Shown: positions 29,858-39,861 of the stretch, one piece after another
How positions within the stretch are numbered: the first letter of the stretch is position 1
How the letters are laid out: each line of letters starts with the position of its first letter
Assembly (NCBI GenBank): GCA_020796225.1
Contig: CM036775.1
Span: 5,343,393 to 5,407,392 of the forward strand
Origin: Arion vulgaris
Taxonomy: Eukaryota > Mollusca > Gastropoda > Stylommatophora > Arionidae
Direction of reading: 5' to 3'
Length of the DNA stretch: 64,000 nucleotides
The notes under the pieces: generated by a model
Database searches by the model: none
What the model was told of the DNA's origin: nothing
Seen by the model: the letters and a program-made list of their open reading frames with translations, nothing else
Position numbers and translations under genes: made by a program

Positions 29858-30262
29858 ACAATCTTTCTCCCACATTATGTTACCAGTGCCAAACCTGGAC
29901 GCTGACAACAAACGATAGAAGAAAACTAGTCACAACAGAGATGAAGTGTCTACGCAGAATGCTGGGTGTAACAGAAGAGACCGGTTGAGAAATGAAGACA
30001 TCAGGAAAAAGTGGGTACAACATCAGTACTGAACTTCATCAAGAAACAACAAATTAAATGGTTCGGTCACGTAAGCAGATTACCATCAGACAGTGCACCC
30101 CAAAGAGCAATGCTGCTCCGATACAATGGGTACAAAGCAAAAGGCCGGCCACGCAAAAGATGAACCTCAGAGATAACAGAGGCGACGAAAGAGACTATCT
30201 ACGAAGCGCATACTAGGGACCGTTTTAGAAATCTCTTCCTGACCTGACGCTGTGAGGCATAC
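29858..30262 (+). mobile_element. LINE-N 3' end
   Basis: It reads LCYQCQTWTLTTNDRRKLVT, TEMKCLRRMLGVTEET, then TSVLNFIKKQQIKWFGHVSR, LPSDSAPQRAMLLRYNGYKA and KGRPRKR, and ends 'ctgacgctgtgaggcataca'. Two frameshifts. It is the best template for LINE-N in this window. Confidence 0.8.
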
Positions 30263-30298
30263 AGGATTCGAGAAAGAAGAAGATATTAGTAGTTTGCG

Positions 30299-30545
30299 AG
30301 GGAGTCTCTGTGGCTGAGTGGTTAAGCCCTTTGCCTTGCGAGTCGAAGGTTGTGGGTTCGAATCCGGACCGAGGCCTTCTGTTCACGAGTGCAGTTTTTC
30401 CAGAGACCCTAGGATTGTTGCTGGAGCTACGGAGTTCGTGCTTTGTGCAATACTCTCGGCAGGTGGCTTGCCATTTCTGCAGAGAGGACCGAGCCATGTG
30501 GGTAAAACCCGGTGCAATGAAGTCAATCCTTCGGCTTTAAAAAAA
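30299..30545 (+). mobile_element. SINE-B
   Basis: Best-preserved tRNA-like head of the family: 'gtggctgagtggttaagccc' (A-box) and 'gggttcgaatccggacc' (B-box) resemble a serine or leucine tRNA, followed by a non-tRNA body that rules out a functional tRNA gene. It lacks the 3' extension. Confidence 0.85.
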
Positions 30546-30584
30546 CCTTGAATGCTGAGACTAATGGTAGTTGATAATAGCCAT

Positions 30585-30980
30585 AATAATAGCCGTCCAT
30601 CGCAAGCGATGATGACAACAATCTTAGACGTGTGTTGTTGCACCTCTCTGGTGTGTGCAAAGGTGACTGTAGAGTCCAATCCTAGAACAGAATCCACGAC
30701 CACAGGTTGGGCATACATGATCAAGGTTAGACATGTGCGTGTTGTGTGCTCTGTCTTTTCGCGCTGCTCGTTTTCTCTGTGACTCAACAATACGATGGTT
30801 CTCAGCTATTCGGGTTCCTCTTTGTTGTTACAGCGCCACATTTGGCGATCTTGCGCAAGGATTCCCAGCACGTATTGTCTATATCGAAGCATTTCAGAGA
30901 CACTTTAAGAGTGTCTTTAAAGCGTTTTCTGTCCACCAGCTAAACGTCTGCCCCCTTCCAAGTTCGCCATACATCAACAT
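30585..30980 (-). mobile_element. LINE-Z 3' end, left arm of an inverted pair
   Basis: Complement of 31302-31695 with only a few differences. On the minus strand it carries the C-terminal block QLMYGELGRGQTFSWWTE in degraded frame and the LKCFDID block, ending at 'gttgtcatcatcgcttgcga'. Confidence 0.8.
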
Positions 30981-31695
30981 TCGGAAGGTTACGTGTCACT
31001 GTGTGGGAACGGAAGGGGATAAGCATAGTCACAAAGCTGAAAGCTTACCAGGCCATAGTGCTAACCACGCTGCTGTACGCAAGCGAGACATGGACAGTGT
31101 ATAGCAGACACGCAAGAAAATTAAACCATTTCCACACAAGCTGTCTACGCAGAATACTAAAAATAAACTGGCAGGACAAAATTCCAGACAGCGACGTCCT
31201 CACAATAGCAAAGATCCCAAGCGTCAACACCCTGTTGCAGAAGGCCCAACTGAGATGGGTCGGTCACGTTGCTCGAATGCCTGATAAACGCATCCCAAAA
31301 CAGTTGATGTATGGCGAGCTTGAAGGGGGCAGACGTTTAGCTGGTGGACAGAAAAACGCTTTAAAGACACTCTTAAAGTGTCTCTGAAATGCTTCGATAT
31401 AGACAATACGTGCTGGAATCCCTTGCGCAAGACCGCCAAATGTGGCGCTGTAACAACAAAAGAGGAACCCGAATAGCTGAGAATCATCGTATTGTTGAGT
31501 CACAGAGAAAACGAGCAGCGCGAAAGACAGAGCACACAACACGCACATGTCTAACCTTGATCATGTATGCCCCACCTGTGGTCGGGATTCTGTTCTAGGA
31601 TTGACTCTACAGTCACCTCCGCACACACCAGAGAGGTGCAACAGTACACGTCTGAGATTGTTGTCATCATCGCATGCGATGGACGGCTATTCATT
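30981..31695 (+). mobile_element. LINE-Z 3' region, right arm and loop of an inverted pair
   Basis: The frame at 31001-31385 gives [80 protein letters not shown] and MYGELEGGRRLAGGQKNALK, the thumb and C-terminal region of an endonuclease/reverse-transcriptase polyprotein. A frameshift near 31380 precedes the LKCFDID block. It ends at 31695 with the family terminus. Confidence 0.85.
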
Positions 31696-31745
31696 CACAT
31701 CAACTAAATACAGCATAGGTAGATAGTAATTATCTTAGTGTAAGA

Positions 31746-32090
31746 TGTTAATGACACACTCAAACACATCTCTTGTGATTAGATCATGTTTAATGATGGT
31801 ATTCCAAGACCGTGTTTACAAACATGTCCATCCAAGTTCAGTGATTATATCGTTCTTCTTTGTTGTCACTACGTCGCTAAGCAGTGCTACCTAATCTACG
31901 TCAAACTAGTCTTGTTCTAGTGCTGCTACTACGCTCGTTGTGTGCAACTTTGGTGTGCAAAATCTACAGTCTCTACCTACCTAATTTCTACTAACTATCC
32001 TATCTACTTGTCTAGTATGAGGCTCTCTGCCCGGGGGACATGGCTGTATGTCCCCCCCGGGCATATCCATTCCCTCCAACATATATCACA
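31746..32090. mobile_element. Candidate solo LTR with an internal GC-rich hairpin
   Basis: The stretch begins TGTTAATGACAC and ends CCCTCCAACA, so it has TG...CA ends with a 4-base inverted TGTT/AACA. Near the right end a strong hairpin (TGCCCGGGGGACAT against ATGTCCCCCCCGGGCA, 32029-32064) could be part of an LTR transcript. No 5-bp target duplication is found and no internal region exists, so this is tentative. Confidence 0.35.
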
Positions 32091-32137
32091 ATAAGAATGA
32101 TAGAATTGGCAGCGAAGAACGAAAGCAATGAAGAAGA
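32084..32137 (+). mobile_element. SINE-G tail fragment
   Basis: 'tatatcacaataagaatgat' and 'gaagaacgaaagcaatgaag' match the 3' part of SINE-G at 14265-14335. Confidence 0.5.
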
Positions 32138-32411
32138 AAGAAGACGATTCTCTGCAAGATGTTACTTCTTGTTTTTTATGCTTGTTGGTCTACACACTCT
32201 GATATAACCAGAACAGCTTGTCTGTTTCAGTTTCAGTTTGGAATATCTTCATTGCGATCCAAACATTTCCATAGGTGATTCGATCTCCTTTGCAATATCT
32301 CCAACAGATTCCAGTGACTAACCGTACCTGTTCGATTTTGATTAATGTCTTCTCATATACCTAGTCTCAGACACTGGCACGAGTGCGAGAAGTTGTTTAA
32401 TTCCCCACATC
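32138..32411. other. Spacer with a recurring fragment
   Basis: 'ttgttggtctacacactctg' with 'atataacca' (32185-32214) resembles 15722-15756, flanking a SINE-B there. The rest has no recognised feature. Confidence 0.35.
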
Positions 32412-32712
32412 GCCCGAGTAGTTACCGGAGCCCAAATTGGAGTGTGGAGAATAGAACCACTGTTACCTGCCACGCATGTCGTAAGAGCTACCCCAACCGT
32501 AAAAACACTTTATGGCTACAGAACGGAGAGCGAACCGAGTAAACGCTGGCTGAAACCGAACACATCGCCGAAAGATAAGCACCAGAGCTTCAAATGGTGC
32601 TGAGGATGTGACGTAAAACACACCAATGTCAAGGCTGCATGAATCAGATTTCCACAAGAATAGAATTTATGGGGAAGTATGGTATATCGGTCTGGGCGGT
32701 GATCGCGAGAGA
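32412..32712 (+). mobile_element. SINE-H with G-type head and core
   Basis: It starts like SINE-G ('gttaccggagcccaaattgg', core 'gccacgcatgtcgtaagag' at 32469-32487) and continues with the H tail ('acatcgccgaaagataagca', 'gctgcatgaatcagatttcc'). This links the two families. Confidence 0.7.
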
Positions 32713-33065
32713 GAGAGAAAATATAAGTGATACAGAAGAGTCTTCCGTATATCTTGGACACAGAAGAGAACAAATAGATCTATTCAGAAAGAACTCAAAA
32801 TCAAAGAAAACTAGTTGATGCTACAAATAAGAATGAGAAAATTCAAGTATTTTGGACATATAAAGAGACACAAAGGGCTGGAAATGACCATCATGAAGGA
32901 GGCATACGGCAAAGAGGAGAAGAGGAAGACCTGCGGGAAGATGGATTCAGGATGTAACTGATGATTTGATCATGACCCCTACAGAGGCAGAACATCTGGC
33001 ATAGAGAGAGAAATTCAGAAGGAATTGTGGCAAAGTTCTGCTCAGGACAAGCTATTTGATGATGA
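32713..33065 (+). mobile_element. LINE-R 3' end
   Basis: Degraded frames give RVFRISWTQKRTNRSIQKEL, LKIKEN, YFGHIKRHKGLEMTIMKEA and WIQDVTDDL, ending in the (GAT)n terminus. Fifth copy of the family. Confidence 0.75.
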
Positions 33066-33345
33066 TCATAACTCAACACAAAACACTTAATAATCACTTG
33101 AACAGAATTCAACTACAACACACTCCAGAGTGCCACTGTGTGCACATCATCATGAAACTGTTCACCACCATCTCTTCAGGTGCCGAGCAGTAGATGACGT
33201 CAGGAAGATACTTCTTCCTCTAGGGCCAGATAAATGGAACACATTATACGGAACAAAAGAACAACTTACAAACACATACAGATACCACTACATAGCATTG
33301 GGTCAAAGGGCAAGAGCTCAAGCGCTACTGGATCATTGAAGAAGA
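33066..33345 (+). mobile_element. LINE-I C-terminal tail
   Basis: It reads TLNNHLNRIQLQHTPECPLC (with a one-base frame change), HHHETVHHHLFRCRAVDD and WNTLYGTKEQLTNTYRYHYI then a stop. The Cys-x2-Cys and His-x4-Cys spacing is the zinc-knuckle tail of RNase H-bearing LINEs. Confidence 0.75.
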
Positions 33346-33600
33346 AGATGCTATGTTACGTTAAGCAATCGACGTCATAGCACATTGGGCATTCCCATTC
33401 GTGCTCTGTCCTCCGCTGCAGCAGCCATCCCAAAGTCCATTTGCTCACCGTACCCATGAGAAGTTGATTACTATATCTTCTCTCTCTACCACGAAGACGA
33501 CACTGTCTGGCATGTCCAAACTTAACGCCTAATTCTCGAACTCGTTCCAATGTCTGAGGCTTGCCTATGTAGAAGAAGATGATGATGATGTGGGTCTACA
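33346..33600 (-). mobile_element. LINE tail with Cys-x2-Cys knuckle
   Basis: The minus strand ends KWTLGWLLQRRTEHEWECPM, CYDVDCLT and a stop, a LINE-L-like terminal knuckle, preceded by the basic RELGVKFGHARQCRLRGRER block. Confidence 0.65.
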
Positions 33601-34017
33601 AGCACCACTTTGAGAAACACTGCTCTAGAAATAACGTACGCACTGTAAAACGTCACCTAATACTCACATTAATCCAGTCTAGCATTAAAAAAGTCAGTGC
33701 CAAAGCTGGGATTTCATTTTCTCAGTATTCAGAAGCCAAGTTCAGTATCTCTTGTTTTCCCGCGAAAGATATTTATAGCAAACAATTTATTCGTTTCATT
33801 GGTCAACTGGTGGATTGAAGCGTAATTAAAAATGGTTGTTTTATAATTCATTTGGTTTTGTGTGTTCAGTGTTTTACGGTATCCCAGGGGAGTTTCTCCT
33901 ATGAAATGTTTAATGTGGACATCAAACGATTGAATGATTTATAGAAACATCTATGGCTTAGTACTGTAGAGATTTGTGTCATGATATCAAATTTTTATAC
34001 TATGCGCTGCCATCTTC
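33601..34017. other. Stretch with no recognised feature
   Basis: About 420 bases, AT-rich, without coding character or terminal repeats. Confidence 0.35.
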
Positions 34018-34325
34018 AACATCATCCTCTTTATCGTCGTCAACTTTTGCTTTGTCATCTTTATAGTCGTCAACTTCCGCTTTGTCACTTTCATCGTTGT
34101 CAACTTGCTTGTATCTTATCGTCGTCATCTTTCATCGTCGTCATCTTCTGTTTTGTCATTTTATCGTCGTCATCTTGCATCTCGTCACTTCTGTTTGTCA
34201 TTTTATCGTCGTCAGCTTCTGTTTTGCCATTTTAATCGTCGTCAACTTCTACTTTGTCATTTTCATCGTCGTCAACTTCCACTTTGTCATCTTCATCGTC
34301 GTCAACTTCTGCTTCGTAATCTCGG
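34018..34325. repeat. About 28-30-bp tandem repeat, some eleven copies
   Basis: Units of the form 'atcgtcgtcaacttctgctt' plus 'tgtcatttt'. Lengths vary by small deletions. It runs into the SINE-D at 34310. Confidence 0.8.
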
Positions 34326-34700
34326 TGCTCGCCTTTCGTTCCAAAAGTCCTCGGTTGCTCCCTCGTGGAGCCATTGGGATATTTTTCCAGAGATCCTTGA
34401 TCTCAGTATAGCTGAAATCGATTTCCCTAGTCCTATCGGAGAGGGACGATAAAACATATGTCCCGTGTTCAAGCTGAGCATGTAAAAGAACCATTAACAG
34501 TTCAAAATAGAGAAGAGCAGGCTGGAAAGTGCTGCCGGGCACAGTTCAAAATAGAGAAAAGCAGGCTGGAAAGTGCTGCCGGGCACAGTTCAAATAGAGA
34601 AAAGCAGGCTGGAAAGTGCTGCCGGGCACAGTTCAAAATAGAGAAAAGCAGGCTGGAAAGCCTCAGACCGTGCACAATTAATTAACAAAGTTAACAAATT
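34310..34700 (+). mobile_element. SINE-D with an internal tandem expansion
   Basis: Head with 'gtgctcgcctttcgttccaa', body 'ccagagatccttgatctcag', 'cctatcggagagggacgata' and 'aagagcaggctggaaagtgc'. The last segment is repeated four times. Confidence 0.8.
34497..34665 (+). repeat. 44-bp tandem repeat inside SINE-D, four copies
   Basis: The unit starts 'gttcaaaatagagaaaagca' and ends 'gctgccgggcaca'. One unit is a normal part of SINE-D, so the expansion happened in place. Confidence 0.88.
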
Positions 34701-34736
34701 AAATTCCTACATAATATTTTTACCAATTTCTAGAAT

Positions 34737-34988
34737 TAGGTGGCGTCTGTGGCCTAGGAGATAGTGACTCGGTCTATTAACCCCGACGTTCTGAGTTCGA
34801 ATCACGCTGCGGACAGTTTGGTTGCAATTGTTTCGCGTGGATTGTAACAAAAGGACAATGGCAACACCCGTTCAGAAAGCAATGACAAACTACTGAACGT
34901 AATAATGCCTAGAAAAATCACAAACAGCGTTACAAAGCTGGGGTTGATTCGCAAAGTCCTGTAAAAGATATGCAATTAACTTTTCTAG
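34737..34988 (+). mobile_element. SINE-C
   Basis: tRNA-like head with A-box-like 'tggcctaggagatagtga' and B-box-like 'gagttcgaatc', body 'gaaagcaatgacaaactact' and 'gcctagaaaaatcacaaaca'. Inverted relative at 38766-39000, diverged relative at 51701. Confidence 0.78.
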
Positions 34989-35079
34989 AATTAGATCGTC
35001 TCTCACAGTCACTTAACTATCTTACATACTGAACTCAAGAACTCGGCTCGTATCGTGGTACAATATAAATAGTAAGTTT

Positions 35080-35245
35080 CAGTGGCGGCTCGTGACCATT
35101 TTTGCTGGTGGGGCCAAACAAATATTTTTTGGAAAAATTATGGATTTGGGTTGTTATTTTGTAATTTATAAAATAATAAATACACGTTACACATTATATT
35201 TGGTGTGGCCCGGCCCCACTGGCCTTTAATGACGAGCCGCTTCTG
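35080..35245 (+). mobile_element. MITE-1 (hAT-type) with perfect 8-bp duplication
   Basis: 166 bp. 'gtaagttt' occurs at 35072-35079 and 35246-35253. The right end has mutated to 'cgcttctg'. Confidence 0.9.
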
Positions 35246-35253
35246 GTAAGTTT

Positions 35254-35507
35254 ATAAATATATAATATCAATCTATAATAAACGCTGGCTGGTTGTGGAT
35301 GTTATGCACCTGGTAATAATTATAAGTTCAATAACACAATTCACAAAATAAACATAGTAATTACATTAATAATATCATTGCCTTAATTAAAACAATAATG
35401 TTCTGACTGGAGTCCTGTGCCATCGCTCCTCCTCTCCTGTTGTCTGGAAGTCTGGTCGGCTGGTTTTCTTCACTGGATTTCTTGGACTGCAGTTATTCCG
35501 CACAGCT
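35254..35507. other. Stretch with no recognised feature
   Basis: AT-rich sequence with no coding frame; the last 100 bases change to a C/T-rich composition. Confidence 0.3.
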
Positions 35508-35880
35508 TTCTGATAGACCAGTCACTGAACCATGTCGAAACACTACTGTGTGCTCGGACATTACTTATTCTGGACTTTCTAGCGTAGTTTCTAACGTTCA
35601 GCAGATAAGAGCCGCCCAGCGGATCGTGTCGAAACACTGCAAATCCACTTTGGACAAGATTGATTCAGAACTATAGTAGTTTCTAGCTAGCGGTATGCTA
35701 ACGCGACCAGTCAAAGCATACCGGGTCGAAACACTGCCAATCTTTTAGGACAAGATGGATTTTGGACTATATTAGTCTCTAGGGGGTCAGCAGATAAGAG
35801 CCGCCCAGCGGATCGTGTCGAAACACTGCACATTCACTTCGGACAAGATGGACTTTTTAAAGATCTTAGCAGAATTTTCA
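35508..35880. repeat. About 95-bp imperfect tandem repeat, four units
   Basis: Units start near 35508, 35600, 35692 and 35789. Each has the conserved 'gtcgaaacact' followed by 'tggacaagatnga'-like sequence. Units 2 and 4 share 'gcagataagagccgcccagc' exactly. Unit 3 has a perfect GGTATGC/GCATACC hairpin in front of the conserved motif. Origin unknown. Confidence 0.6.
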
Positions 35881-35984
35881 CTAAATGCTTCCACGGACAA
35901 CAGTATTAGCCAGGACTCTGCTGTCCCTCTATGGGATAGGTGTACTCGGACTGGCATACAATTATTACAAGACAAAACAAGCAT

Positions 35985-36310
35985 TCATCTCTCTCTCTAC
36001 GATCCCCGCCCAGCCGATGTACCAGATCTCCTCATAAATTCTATTCATGTGGAAATCTGTTTCATGCAGCCTTAGCATTGGTGTGTTTTACTTCACATCT
36101 TCAGCACCATTTGGAGCTCTGGTACTTATCCTTCGGCGATGTGTCCGGTTTCAGCTACCGTTTACTCGGTTCGCTCTCCGTTCTGTAGCCATCTAGTGTT
36201 TTTACGGTATGGGGTAGCTAGCCCCACGCCCAACCTCTTACGATATACGTGGCAGGTAACAGTGGTTCTATTCCTTACACCCAATTTGGGCCCCGGTAAC
36301 CACTCGGCCC
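35985..36310 (-). mobile_element. SINE-H, full length
   Basis: Minus strand from 'gttaccggggcccaaattgg' through core 'gccacgtatatcgtaagagg' to 'cgaaggataagtaccagagc' and 'catgaatagaatttatgagg'. It shows that the H body also follows the shared core. Confidence 0.78.
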
Positions 36311-36334
36311 AAATTGGGTGAAAGAGATTTATAA

Positions 36335-36915
36335 TTTGTCTTCCAGTATAGACTAAAAGACAGATTATAAATTCAATCTTTATACCAACACTGTGCTACC
36401 AGAGCCAAACATGGACACTGACAAAAGAACAAGAAAGGAAAATTACCACATGCGAAATGAGATGCTTGAGGAAAGCAGTAAATAAAACAAGAATAGACCA
36501 TATAAGAAATGAAGAAATTAGAACAGTCGGAACAACACCTGCTATTAGATTTATTGAAAAACAGAGACTCAAATGGTTTGGCCACTTGGTCAGAATGAAC
36601 CCGAATACACCAGTTGCAAGAGCGTACAACCTGAAAATGGAATCATCAAGAGGAAAGGGCAGACCAAGAAAAAGATGGTTTGATGGAGTTACAGACATCT
36701 TAAAACTCCACAATACCACACCATATCAAGCGACCGAGCGCGCATTATCTCGGAAACATCAGTTAAACCTGCTACGCCTAGCGGCAAAAAAGCAGAGAAG
36801 GACAAAAGAAAGAAAAGAAGAACCACTCGGGCGAAACATTCATCTCAGTTCCTCCAAGTTTTCTTCTTCTACAAGTAAACTGCTTTTTTATTTCTCAATG
36901 GTGGTCATTTGGTAA
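36335..36915 (+). mobile_element. LINE-P 3' end with a single copy of the 45-bp unit
   Basis: The frame at 36457-36912 gives MRCLRKAVNKTRIDHIRNEE, IRTVGTTPAIRFIEKQRLKW, FGHLVRMNPNTPVARAYNLK, GKGRPRKRWFDGVTDILKLH and NTTPYQATERALSRK, then HQLNLLRLAAKKQ. The GRPRKRWxDGV block is the LINE C-terminus. This copy is the unexpanded counterpart of the array at 26160-28390. Confidence 0.85.
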
Positions 36916-36949
36916 ATCGATCCTTCTTCTTTTTCTTCTTCTTGTCTTT

Positions 36950-37215
36950 CTTTTCCTTCTTCTTCTTCGAACGCTCCACATCGACCACTTGTTAACCATT
37001 CTTTATGATTTGTAAGTGATCCAAGCCTAAGAGCGATTGTACGTTGTGCTGCCAGTCGTGCGCCTACAAGTAGGCCAACCCATCCAATTTTTGCGATGCT
37101 TTTGATTTACTAAGGTAGCTTCCCTACGCCCCTATCTCAGTCGCCTCTTACGACATGCTTTGTAGGTCGCAGGGTTACTATTCTTTACTTCCCTTGTGAG
37201 CCCCGGCATTGTACG
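36950..37215 (-). mobile_element. SINE-F, full length
   Basis: Minus strand with core 'catgtcgtaagaggcgactg' (37138-37157), 'gctaccttagtaaatcaaaa' and tail 'gtggagcgttcgaagaagaa'. Confidence 0.85.
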
Positions 37216-37506
37216 GGTGAATCTATCCTTCGATAAATATCGTATGATCGTTGCAATAGTATGTTAATCGCTGTTTCTATGTTTTTTTTCTCTATGTCGT
37301 CTCGTCATATGGTTGCTCCCTCTTCATCATAACTAGTCTGGCACTTCTCAATATGTATAGATCCCTTTATTCCGTGTCTCAGTTTGTTCTGTCAACACAG
37401 CAACTCTGCAGACACGTAAACTAAAGCGTGATGTAGTTTCTGTGAATTTTTCTATGAAGTCCTGCAGCGGCTCCCTCTGCTCTCTGGTTTTTGTTTTGTT
37501 TTTTTC
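37216..37506. other. Stretch with no recognised feature
   Basis: About 290 bases; T-rich, no coding frame. Confidence 0.3.
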
Positions 37507-37852
37507 CCCATCGCAGAATCACTTGAGCTTTCAGCTCTTCGGCTCAGTGCCATGGACATCGCAACCCTTCGGCTCGGTGCCATGGACATCGTAACCCTTC
37601 GGCTCGGTGCCATGGACATCGTAACCTTTCGGCTCGGTGCCATGGACATCGCAACCCTTCGGCTCGGTGCCATGGACATCGTAACCCTTCGGCTCGGTGC
37701 CATGGACATCGTAACCCTTCGGTTCGGTGCCACGAATACATTGAATCTGGGGAACCTGTGGCTTTTCTGCCAGCCCGCAGAATTGAACCCGCACTCACAG
37801 AGGGATAGTCACCCGCAGTTCAACGCGCTACGAACACGCTGGGCAGGCGGGC
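37507..37852 (-). mobile_element. SINE-A with internally expanded 30-bp segment
   Basis: Head at 37852 ('gcctgcccagcgtgttcgta', B-box-like 'gggttcaattc'), and the usual tail at 37510. In between, the 30-base piece that is single in all other copies is present six times (37549-37728). Confidence 0.88.
37549..37728 (-). repeat. 30-bp tandem repeat in SINE-A, six copies
   Basis: Plus-strand unit 'ggctcggtgccatggacatc' plus 'gtaacccttc', with G/A and C/T variants. Units are exactly in 30-base register. Confidence 0.9.
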
Positions 37853-37879
37853 CTGCTCTCTGTTGTATCATACTGTCTG

Positions 37880-38096
37880 ACGAAACACGTAATAATAAAA
37901 TACTGTAGTTTTACACACAAAAAAGCAATGACAATACCCAGCAACGTTTTGAATAAAATGCCGTTGTCATTCAAATGATACAACAGGAGTGACGAATCGT
38001 TTGCTTGATAAAGGCCTTTTGGTCGAAACGTTGCTGTGTATTGTCATTGTTTTTGTATTTTGTAAAACTACAGTACTTTATTATTACGTGTTTCGA
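37880..38096. repeat. Inverted repeat with ~70-bp arms and a hammerhead-like motif
   Basis: Left arm 37880-37953 ('cgaaacacgtaataataaaa' onward) is the complement of 38025-38096 with few mismatches. The loop of about 70 bases ends in 'tgataaaggccttttggtcg' followed by 'aaacg', which resembles a hammerhead core (CUGANGA, short stem, GAAA) with two changed core bases. A diverged copy of the right arm lies at 45515-45600. Confidence 0.6.
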
Positions 38097-38261
38097 CATT
38101 TTACATATTTTTACTGCAGTCTCCCCTATATCGATATTATCATGCAGTCTCTTCTCCGTTGGTGCGTACCAGTCTCAGCTGCTGCATTATCTATGTCTCT
38201 CTCCGGGTCTCTGGATCTCTGTTTCTATCTATCAGACAGCCTCCTCTCCGTTTATCCTTCT

Positions 38262-38510
38262 CATGTGGCTGAGTGGTTAAGCCCTTTGCCTTGCGAGTCA
38301 GAGGTCGTGGGTTCGAATCCGGACCGCTGCCTTCTGTTCACGAGTGCAGTTTTTCCAGAGACCACTAGGATTGTTGCTGGAGCTACGGAGTTCGTGCTTT
38401 GTGCAATACTCTCGGCAGGTGGAGTGCCATTTCTGCGGAGAGGACCGAGCCATATGGGATAAAACCCGGTGCAATGAAGTCAATCCTTCGGCTTAAAAAC
38501 CTTTAAAAAA
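38262..38510 (+). mobile_element. SINE-B
   Basis: A-box-like 'gtggctgagtggttaagccc', B-box-like 'gggttcgaatccggacc', end 'ggtgcaatgaagtcaatcc' plus A-run. Confidence 0.85.
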
Positions 38511-38765
38511 AAATGTGTGTCCACGCTTTCCTGGTTTTATAATTTTGTCCGTCCTCGCATTATTTTACAAAACAGTACTCACTGGTGCGTGTTGAGGTAA
38601 ACGGAGGGAGTAAACAATTTTACAAAACAATACTCACTGGTGCGTGAAGTGGTCAACCGAGCGAGTATACAATTTTACATACGACATAGTTAATGTTGTC
38701 ATCCGCCCACCCATAGCCAACTATAAACTTAATAAGTTTACAGTTGGCTGTGCCACCGAGTCTAA
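38511..38765. other. Spacer with a two-copy ~58-bp repeat
   Basis: 'attttacaaaacagtactca' with 'ctggtgcgtg' at about 38569-38600 recurs at about 38617-38648. A weaker relative is at 39040-39080. No coding frame. Confidence 0.5.
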
Positions 38766-39000
38766 AAGTTAATTGCAGGACTTTCCGAATCAACTCCCAG
38801 CTTTTAACGCTGTTCGTGATTTTTCTAGGCATTATTAACGTTCAGTAGTTTGTCATCGCTTTCTGAACGATTCCAGCACTGTCCTTTTGTAAAAATCCAC
38901 GCACAACAATTTGCAACCAAAATGTCCACATCGTGAATCGAACTCAGAACGTCGGGGTTAATAGACGGAGTCACTATCCCCTAAGCCACAGACGCCACTC
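38766..39000 (-). mobile_element. SINE-C
   Basis: Inverted copy of the family at 34737, head 'tggcgtctgtggcttagggg' and B-box-like 'gagttcgattc' on the minus strand. Confidence 0.78.
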
Positions 39001-39182
39001 ACCACCCGCGTCTACTATATCTAATTACGAGGTATTGCAACAGTTATTCACGGATGCGTGACTGTGTTAACCGTTTGCGTATTTTACTGATGGCTTAGTT
39101 CAAGGTTTTCCGCCCACTTATAGTTTATTATTGAGCAAACAGCAAGTGCAAAAAGGGGACACATCTACACGAAAATTCCCCT

Positions 39183-39352
39183 CCCTCCCATCCAGAAGCA
39201 CTTGAGCTTTCAGCTCTTCGGTTCGGTGCCACGAACATCATAAATCTGGGGAATCTGTGGCTTTTTCTACCAGCCCGAGGAACTGAACCCGCACTCCCAG
39301 ATGGCTTGTCACCCTAAGTCCAACGCGCTACGAACACGCTGGGCAGGCGGGC
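39183..39352 (-). mobile_element. SINE-A, short variant
   Basis: The minus strand has the usual head and tail but lacks the 30-base piece that carries 'ccatggcaccgagccgaa'. It is thus the reverse of the expanded copy at 37507. Confidence 0.8.
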
Positions 39353-39359
39353 AGCTGTT

Positions 39360-39858
39360 TATAATAATAGTCGTCCATCGCAAGCTATGATAACAACAGT
39401 CTCAGACGTGTGCTGCTGCACCTCTCTAGTGTGTGTGTGGAGATGACCGTAGAGTCGAATCCTAGAACAAAATCCCCTACCACAGGTGGGGCATACATGA
39501 TCAAAGTTAGACATGTGCGTGTTGTGTGTTCTGTCTTTTTGTGCAGCTCGTTTTCTCTGTGCATCAACGGCACGATGATTCTCAGATATGTGGTTCCTCT
39601 TGTGTTGTTACAGCGCCACATTTGGCGATCTTGCGCAAGGGATTCCTAGCAGTGGTGTCTATATCGAAGCATTTCAGAGACACTTTAAAGAGGGCTTTAA
39701 AGCGTTTTTTCTGTCCACCAGCAGAACGTCTGCCCCTTTCAAGCTTACCATACATCAACTGTTTGGGGATGCGTTTATCAGACATCCGAGGTCCCATCTC
39801 ACTTGGACCCACTGCAACAGTGTGTTGACGCTTGGAATTTTTGCTCTTGTGAGGGCTT
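39360..39858 (-). mobile_element. LINE-Z 3' end
   Basis: The minus strand reads MSDKRIPKQLMYGKLERGRR, SAGGQKKRFKALFKVSLKCF, DIDTT and on to a degraded zinc finger and the 'catcatagcttgcgatggac' terminus. Frameshifts after the LKCFDID block. Confidence 0.8.
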
Positions 39859-39861
39859 AGA

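Noticed and set aside
30299..30372. Apparent tRNA gene (serine/leucine-like A and B boxes)
   Set aside because: It is the head of SINE-B: the cloverleaf is incomplete, a long non-tRNA body follows, and several copies share that body. The same applies to the heads of SINE-A, -C, -D, -J and -K.
35815..36075. An 86-codon frame (MSKHCTFTSDKMDFLKILAE...) as a host exon
   Set aside because: Its start lies in the ~95-bp repeats, its end lies in antisense SINE-H, and no convincing splice sites bound it.
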